A DNA stretch of 9,402 bases from Chloroflexota bacterium (GTDB taxonomy: Bacteria; Chloroflexota; Dormibacteria; CF-121). The stretch is from assembly GCA_005889285.1 (NCBI GenBank), contig VBFF01000116.1:20123-29524 (forward strand). Reading direction: 5' to 3'. Below are positions 5,448 to 9,402 of the stretch, in pieces. Both the position numbers and the translations under genes were made by a program. The notes beneath the pieces are model-generated. The model did not search any database and was not told the origin of the DNA. It saw nothing but the letters and a program-made list of their open reading frames with translations. How positions within the stretch are numbered: position 1 is the first letter of the stretch; each line of letters starts with the position of its first letter.

Positions 5448-6497
5448 TCAGGTGACGACGATCGAGCCGGCCTCTCCTTGCGTCAATTCGCCGATGACGG
5501 CCCCCGCTACACGCTTCGCCTCTAGCGCCGCCATTAGAGATGCCGCGCCGCTGGCAGGTACGGCGAGCAGCAGCCCGCCGGAGGTCTGGGCGTCGCAGAG
5601 CAGGATCTGGCGGGCGGCCGGAAGGTCGGCCGGCCAGCGGACCCGCGACGCCAGGAAGCGCTCGTTCGACCGGGTACCGCCCGGCACCTCGCCGGCGTCG
5701 GCGAGCACCTCGGCTCCGGGAAGGAAGGGAACCGAGGCGACCTCGACGCGGGCGGCGAGGCCCGATGCCCGAGCCATGTAATGGAGGTGTCCGAGCAGGC
5801 CGAATCCGGTGACGTCGGTGGCAGCGTGAACCTCCACCGTTGCCATGGCGTCGGCGGCATCGCGGTTCAGCCGGAGCATCGACTCGATGGCCGCCGCCGC
5901 GGAGTCCGGCGGCGCGACCTGGTGCTTGATCGCGGTCGAGATGACGCCGGTGCCCAGCGGCTTGGTCAGCACCAGCCGGTCGCCGGGCCTGCCCCCTCGA
6001 TTGCGCCGCACCCGGTCAGGATGGACGGTGCCGGTCACGGCGAGACCGTATTTGGGCTCCCGGTCATCGATACTGTGGCCGCCCAGGATGTCGATGCCCG
6101 CTTCGCGGACTTTGTCGAGGCCACCGCGCAGAATGTCCGCCAGCACCGATGGCCCCAGCTCCTTGATGGGAAAAGCGACCAGGTTGACGGCCATCAGGGG
6201 CTGCGCGCCCATCGCATAGATGTCGCTCAAGGCATTGGCCGCCGCGATCGCCCCGAAGGTGTAGGGGTCGTCGACGATGGGCGTGAAGAAATCGGTGGTG
6301 ACCACCAGGGCGAGGTCCGGCCGGAGCCGGTAGACCGCGGCGTCATCGCCGGTCTCAAGCCCGACCAGGACGTCGGGATTGTCGAGGCGGGTGGGCAAGT
6401 GGCTCAAGACCTGAGCCAGGTCCTCAGGACCGATCTTGCAGGCTCAACCCGCGCCGTGCGACCATTGTGTGAGCCGCACTTTCTCCACGCTACTCAT
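5448..6497 (-). CDS. selD: Selenide, water dikinase (selenophosphate synthetase), a selenoprotein with in-frame UGA
   Basis: Makes selenophosphate from selenide and ATP, the selenium donor for selenocysteyn-tRNA and 2-selenouridine. The open frame seems to start at a TTG (6405-6407), but that product lacks the catalytic N-terminus. Reading upstream gives LTQWSHGAGUACKIG, where U is an in-frame TGA (6444-6446), back to an ATG (6495-6497). Other SelD proteins have Cys or Sec at exactly this site. The full product is 349 residues, against 347 in E. coli, and key residues fall at E. coli number plus one: Sec18 (C17), K21 (K20), D52 (D51), D69 (D68), D92 (D91), D228 (D227). Other visible blocks are GDDAAV (50-55), ANALSDIYAMG (87-97), ILGGHSI (137-143), ATDVTGFGLLGH (226-237) and DAQTSGG near the C-terminus. 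A SECIS-like hairpin follows the TGA. No Shine-Dalgarno sequence precedes the ATG; the mRNA is probably leaderless. The other Sec genes (selA, selB, selC) are not in the window. Confidence 0.93.
6401..6417 (-). repeat. Inverted repeat competing with the SECIS lower stem
   Basis: In the mRNA, GGCUCA (6412-6417) can pair with UGAGCC at 6401-6406 (5-nt loop GGUCU) instead of with the identical UGAGCC at 6441-6446. The two stems exclude each other because they share the middle arm. Confidence 0.5.
6412..6446 (-). promoter_or_regulatory. Bacterial SECIS-like element of selD
   Basis: In the mRNA, GGUCC (6427-6431) and GGACC (6419-6423) form a perfect 5-bp upper stem closed by a UGA triloop (6424-6426), with G among the first two loop bases. 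The loop begins 17 nt after the Sec UGA, inside the 16-37 nt range described for bacterial SECIS elements. Below it a bulged U (6418) permits C-G and U-G pairs, and UGAGCC (6441-6446, including the Sec codon) can pair with GGCUCA (6412-6417). SelB would bind this hairpin. Folding was done by eye. Confidence 0.7.
6444..6446 (-). other. Selenocysteine codon (UGA) at residue 18 of SelD
   Basis: The minus-strand TGA lies between GCG-GGT (Ala-Gly) and GCC-TGC-AAG (Ala-Cys-Lys). The frame is intact on both sides, and conserved SelD residues flank it, so a nonsense mutation or sequencing frameshift is unlikely. Confidence 0.9.
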
Positions 6498-6500
6498 CAG

Positions 6501-6528
6501 TTGCACTGTACTCGGCGCCTGCTAACGT
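6501..6528 (+). promoter_or_regulatory. Possible promoter of the metallo-beta-lactamase-fold gene
   Basis: TTGCAC (6501-6506), a 16-bp spacer, and TAACGT (6523-6528) preceded by TGC (6520-6522), which makes an extended -10. The -10 ends 7 nt before the GTG at 6536, consistent with a leaderless mRNA. It interleaves with the selD promoter on the other strand. Confidence 0.45.
6505..6510 (-). promoter_or_regulatory. Possible -10 element of selD
   Basis: TACAGT on the minus strand (4 of 6 matches, TAnnnT) ends 7 nt before the selD ATG, which places the transcription start at or near the A of ATG. No good -35 is seen; GTGACG at 6526-6531 is a 4-of-6 match but at a short 15-bp spacing. Confidence is low to moderate. 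Confidence 0.4.
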
Positions 6529-6549
6529 CACCTCAGTGGAGGTGACGTT
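6524..6549. repeat. Perfect 11-bp inverted repeat centred on the GTG start at 6536
   Basis: AACGTCACCTC (6524-6534) and GAGGTGACGTT (6539-6549) are exact reverse complements around the 4-nt centre AGTG, which contains the GTG start codon. The left arm overlaps the predicted -10 of the plus-strand gene and the expected -35 region of selD. Such placement fits a dimeric repressor operator acting on both genes, or an RNA hairpin over the start if the transcript begins upstream. Confidence 0.7.
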
Positions 6550-7258
6550 TCTCGGGACGGGGGCTGCCTTTTCCCCCCACGCCTACAACGCGGCGATCCT
6601 CATCGACCGAACCATCCTGATGGATGCCGGCGCCCCGCTGACCGTGCACCTCCCCAAGGTCGGTGTATCGCTCGAGGAACCTCGCGCCGTGGTACTCAGC
6701 CACTTTCACGCCGACCACACGTTTGGCATCGCCTGGCTCATCCTTGGGCGGGTGCTGGATCATGAGGACTCGCCGCCGCTGACGGTCTACGGTCCCGTCG
6801 GAACCACGTCCTACCTCGAGCGGCTGCTCGACCTGGCCTGGGGAGAGGAGATGCGGCACTACAGTTGGGAGCGGCTGCAGTTGACGGTGCACGAGCTCTC
6901 CGGTGGGGATGCCTTCGAGGTCGATGGGAGCCCCGCCCGGGCGTTCCGAATGGAGCACGCCAGCCGGATGAATTGCCTCGGTTTTACGATGGAGCGCGGC
7001 GGCGTCCGCCTCGGGTACAGCGGCGATGCCAAGATGTCAGCCGAGCTCGAGGCGCTGGTCGCCACCTCCGACCATGTGATCACCGAAATGACCCACGACG
7101 ACGAGGGCGGGGCGATACACCTGGGACGCAGGGACGTCGAGGGCATGATGCAGCGGCATCCATCGACCCGATTCATCATCACCCACCGCAGCGGTAATGG
7201 GTCGCTCAACGGCGCGGTGATGGCTCGTGACTTTCTGACGCTGCGCCTTCCGCTCTGA
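6536..7258 (+). CDS. Metallo-beta-lactamase-fold hydrolase, RNase Z/ElaC-like
   Basis: A 240-residue protein beginning VEVTFLGTGAAF, the first strand of the RNase Z/ElaC-like branch of the metallo-beta-lactamase fold. Metal ligands: SHFHADH at 55-61 (H56, H58, D60, H61), H141 (MEHASRMNCLGF), D164 (YSGDAK) and H217 (ITHRSG). 'IHLGRRDVEGM' (194-204) occupies the position of the RNase Z HST-type helix motif. It lacks the long flexible exosite arm of tRNase Z, so tRNA 3' processing is doubtful; a nuclease, phosphodiesterase or other hydrolase of unknown substrate is more cautious. The start is GTG at 6536 (a second GTG at 6542 is possible); no Shine-Dalgarno sequence. It diverges from selD across 38 bp, and its last 53 bp overlap the 3' end of the convergent transglutaminase gene. 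Confidence 0.87.
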   Translation: MEVTFLGTGAAFSPHAYNAAILIDRTILMDAGAPLTVHLPKVGVSLEEPRAVVLSHFHADHTFGIAWLILGRVLDHEDSPPLTVYGPVGTTSYLERLLDLAWGEEMRHYSWERLQLTVHELSGGDAFEVDGSPARAFRMEHASRMNCLGFTMERGGVRLGYSGDAKMSAELEALVATSDHVITEMTHDDEGGAIHLGRRDVEGMMQRHPSTRFIITHRSGNGSLNGAVMARDFLTLRLPL

Positions 7259-9402
7259 GCACGCGGCCCCGGCGCAGCGCGTCGCGCCAGGCCTTCGCCA
7301 CCAGCCGCGGGTAGCTTCCGCGGATGCGGCTCCAGGCCTCGCGAGCCGCCGCGAGCTCGTCCGCGCGCAGTCCACCCTCGCGGAAGCTGGCGCGGGTGTA
7401 GAGCCTGGCCAGCTGCCGGACGTCATCATCGAGCGGTGGCAGTGAGGCGGCCAGCCGCCCACCGAACTCCTCCGCCGTATCCCCAGGACGCCGCGGGACT
7501 TTTAGCCGGTCGCCGAGGAAGAGCAGACGGCGCCAGATCCGCGGTATGTCGCGGGCAGCGAGCAACCAGCGGAGGGCGAGGAGGCTCGCGATCACGAGGA
7601 GCAGGAGGAGACCGCCGCCCACGATCAGCGCCGGCCGCAGGATGTCGGGGAAGCCGCCTTGACTGCTGCCGCTGGGTGCCACCCCCGCCGGCTCCCTGAG
7701 GTTTGGCGGAATGCGCGACGCGGCGTCCGTACCGGAAGGGGCCGCGGCATTGAGCTGTTCCAGGGTTTGCGGACGACTGATGGGGGAATTCACCCCATCG
7801 GGGGTCGGCTCGAATGGGATCCAGCCGTAGCCCGGGAAGAAGACCTCCACCCAGCTGTGGGCTTCGACGGCGTTGACCAGATGCTGATGCGTCTTATCGT
7901 CCAGGACCCCGGCGCTGAAGCCGCTCATCTGCCGGCTCGGAATGCCGAGCATCCGGAGCATGACGTTCATGGCCGTTGAAAAGTCCTGGCAGAGCCCCTT
8001 CTTGGAGTCGAAGAGGAAGTAGTCCAGCTGCCGCACCCCCGCCGGTGCCGTCGGGGGTTTCAGCGTGTAGGTGAATCGCCCCTTCTCGATGAACCACGAT
8101 TCGATCGCCTTCGCCTGGTCGTAGGGGGTTGTGGCCCGGGCGGCGCCAACGATCGATTGGGCGAGCTCGGCGATCTGTGAATCCTGCCCGGTACCCTGGG
8201 CCACGCGGCCGTTGTGGTACAGGGCTCGGTAGGGGTCGAGCCAGGGCGGGTAGTCGGTGCCGGCGGCTTGCAAATCCTGGACGTCAACGTTGGGGACGGC
8301 CTCGGTGATCGTGTAGGTATAGGGCGCCTGCAGCCGTTTCGCAAACTGGATCTTGTCGACGGTGTCGAAGCTGGCGATGGGGAGGTTGTCGCCCGCGACG
8401 TTGACGAGCGCGGGCCCCTGAGTGTTGAGCGGCGTGCCGACGGAGGTCATGATCCCCCGCACCTTGCTGGGCTGATTGTCGACGGAGATGATCTCACCCG
8501 CGCTGAAGACGGTGTAGCTCGTTTGCTCGGGTGGAACGAGGACGTGGAAGGTAGTGTGGAGGACCTGGATCCGCAGGCTCGGTGCCAGGTCATCCCGCGG
8601 CAGTGTGGCGTGCGCGGCCAGCAGGGGTTGCAGGCGGACCGGCACATCCCGCGTCGAGGGAAGCTCATACCACTGGATACCGTCCCAGCCGGCCAGCGCA
8701 ATACCCCGCCAGTAGGGATAGAAGCCGGGGCTATCACCGTCCACCCGCATCACGGTCTTCGATTTCGCCGTCAGCTGAGCCCCCGGACGGACGGTCTCGC
8801 TGTAGCCGACCGATCCGGTGGCAGCCGATTGCGACGAGCTCCCCAACCCGAACGGGTGAACGAAGTCCGCGTGCACCACCCCGGGGATGAGTACCCCGCT
8901 GATGTCGTCGCTGCTCAGTGGGGGCAGGATGAGGAAAGCAATCGCGAGAATGGCAACCGTCGCCTCGATGCCGACCTCTCCAAAGGTCCAGCCCGTGTCC
9001 GCCGCGTGGGGCACGTGTCGCGTCCGCCACCCTTCCTTGAGAGCGACGAAGTTGAGCCGGAGAAGGACCGACGCGGCCGCGGCCAGCCAGACAACGGTGA
9101 AGAAGACCGGGCCGGGAATGATGTCATTGATGATTTCCACCGCCAGGATCGTGCCCGTGGGCAAGAGGGCCACGAGACCGTTGCGCCGTCGAAAGATCCA
9201 CCAGCTGGCCCACGACCCGGTCAGGGCGAACATCAGCAGCAAGGCGATCAGGAGCAACAGGTTGGTTTGATCGGGAAGCGCCTGCACCCACTTGAGGAGG
9301 GCGGCGACGCTGGCGTTCGTGGTGAGAAGTGGCGAGGGCGTCAGCAGCAACAGGCAGCCAAGCGTCACGGGAATCGACGCCAGCAGGTAGGCAAGCCGTG
9401 AA
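7206..9402 (-). CDS. TgpA-like membrane-bound transglutaminase/protease-like protein, 5' end missing
   Basis: The frame stays open to the right edge, so the start lies outside; 731 codons are seen. Numbering here uses the GTG at 9366-9368 as residue 1, though it is probably internal because a hydrophobic stretch (SRLAYLLASIP) continues upstream of it. Layout: N-terminal transmembrane helices (about up to 13, 37-59, 64-82, 87-104, 134-152; DUF3488 type), a large outer region, a transglutaminase-like domain (about 395-525), a Ser/Pro/Gly-rich linker, a further helix (579-603) and a cytoplasmic C-terminal domain like DUF4129 ('LARLYTRASFREGGL'). The catalytic Cys is C460 (KKGLCQDFSTAM) and the His is H504 (EAHSWVEVFFPGYGW). 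The usual Asp position is E520 (PFEPTPDG), a substitution common in this group. It probably acts on peptides or proteins outside the membrane; the neighbouring MoxR/DUF58 partners would lie beyond the window if present. Confidence 0.9.
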   Translation of the reverse strand, partial: SRLAYLLASIPVTLGCLLLLTPSPLLTTNASVAALLKWVQALPDQTNLLLLIALLLMFALTGSWASWWIFRRRNGLVALLPTGTILAVEIINDIIPGPVFFTVVWLAAAASVLLRLNFVALKEGWRTRHVPHAADTGWTFGEVGIEATVAILAIAFLILPPLSSDDISGVLIPGVVHADFVHPFGLGSSSQSAATGSVGYSETVRPGAQLTAKSKTVMRVDGDSPGFYPYWRGIALAGWDGIQWYELPSTRDVPVRLQPLLAAHATLPRDDLAPSLRIQVLHTTFHVLVPPEQTSYTVFSAGEIISVDNQPSKVRGIMTSVGTPLNTQGPALVNVAGDNLPIASFDTVDKIQFAKRLQAPYTYTITEAVPNVDVQDLQAAGTDYPPWLDPYRALYHNGRVAQGTGQDSQIAELAQSIVGAARATTPYDQAKAIESWFIEKGRFTYTLKPPTAPAGVRQLDYFLFDSKKGLCQDFSTAMNVMLRMLGIPSRQMSGFSAGVLDDKTHQHLVNAVEAHSWVEVFFPGYGWIPFEPTPDGVNSPISRPQTLEQLNAAAPSGTDAASRIPPNLREPAGVAPSGSSQGGFPDILRPALIVGGGLLLLLVIASLLALRWLLAARDIPRIWRRLLFLGDRLKVPRRPGDTAEEFGGRLAASLPPLDDDVRQLARLYTRASFREGGLRADELAAAREAWSRIRGSYPRLVAKAWRDALRRGRVLRAEGAASESHEPSPRR

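Noticed and set aside
5448..6407. SelD starting at the TTG codon 6405-6407 as a 319-residue protein
   Set aside because: This start omits the conserved glycine-rich segment with the catalytic Cys/Sec and Lys, which is present intact just upstream in the same frame through a UGA.
6444..6446. TGA as a nonsense mutation making selD a pseudogene
   Set aside because: The TGA sits on the one codon where SelD proteins carry Sec, the flanking residues are conserved, and a SECIS-like hairpin follows at the right distance.
5781..6545. 254-codon open frame on the plus strand
   Set aside because: Antisense to selD and its promoter region, with no domain and no start signal.
7271..7288. GGCGC...GCGCC hairpin after the metallo-hydrolase stop as a terminator
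   Set aside because: Only a 5-bp stem, no T-run, and it lies inside the coding region of the TgpA-like gene; GC bias explains it.
8214..9401. 395-codon open frame on the plus strand
   Set aside because: It is antisense to the TgpA-like gene, Arg/Gly/Asp-rich with no recognisable domain, as expected for GC-rich antisense frames.
1..9402. tRNA or rRNA genes, CRISPR array, insertion sequence or prophage part
   Set aside because: I saw no cloverleaf, no regularly spaced direct repeats, no transposase or integrase and no terminal repeats; every large stretch is explained by the listed genes.

Overview
The window is a GC-rich (about two thirds G+C by eye), densely coded bacterial segment with ten protein genes and no RNA gene, CRISPR array or mobile element that I can see. 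The gene set (ECF sigma factor beside a DUF5667 protein, a TgpA-type transglutaminase, apparently leaderless starts) suggests a Chloroflexota/Dormibacterota-like or actinobacterial lineage. That assignment is inference and weak.

Left block (1-2402, minus strand): a compact unit read right to left. It holds a small GAF-domain protein, an M24 Xaa-Pro-type peptidase, a glyoxalase II-like metallo-beta-lactamase-fold hydrolase, and the first 42 codons of a BtuF-like cobalamin-binding protein that runs off the window. The junctions are tight (a 4-bp ATGA overlap, then TGA directly followed by GTG). A divergent promoter region (2403-2545) separates this unit from a plus-strand gene for a single-pass membrane-anchored protein of unknown function (2546-3487).

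Centre (3484-5299, minus strand): an operon of ECF sigma factor, DUF5667 membrane protein (possible regulator of that sigma factor) and lipoprotein signal peptidase LspA. The LspA stop codon overlaps the stop of the convergent unknown gene.

Main discovery (5448-6497, minus strand): the selenophosphate synthetase gene selD is itself a selenoprotein gene. The open frame appears to begin at a TTG at 6407, but translation upstream through an in-frame TGA (6444-6446) restores the conserved SelD N-terminus up to an ATG at 6497. The TGA falls exactly where the catalytic Cys/Sec of SelD lies (LTQWSHGAGUACKIG), and a SECIS-like hairpin follows at the expected distance. The organism should therefore decode UGA as selenocysteine.

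Right block: a divergent metallo-beta-lactamase-fold (RNase Z/ElaC-like) gene (6536-7258) starts only 38 bp from selD. Its GTG start sits in the 4-nt centre of a perfect 11-bp inverted repeat, and the two divergent core promoters appear to interleave. Its 3' end overlaps by 53 bp the convergent gene for a large membrane-bound transglutaminase-like protein (7206 to beyond 9402). The sigma factor, selD and the 6536 gene all lack a Shine-Dalgarno sequence and have a -10-like hexamer 7-8 nt before the start codon, which suggests leaderless mRNAs.
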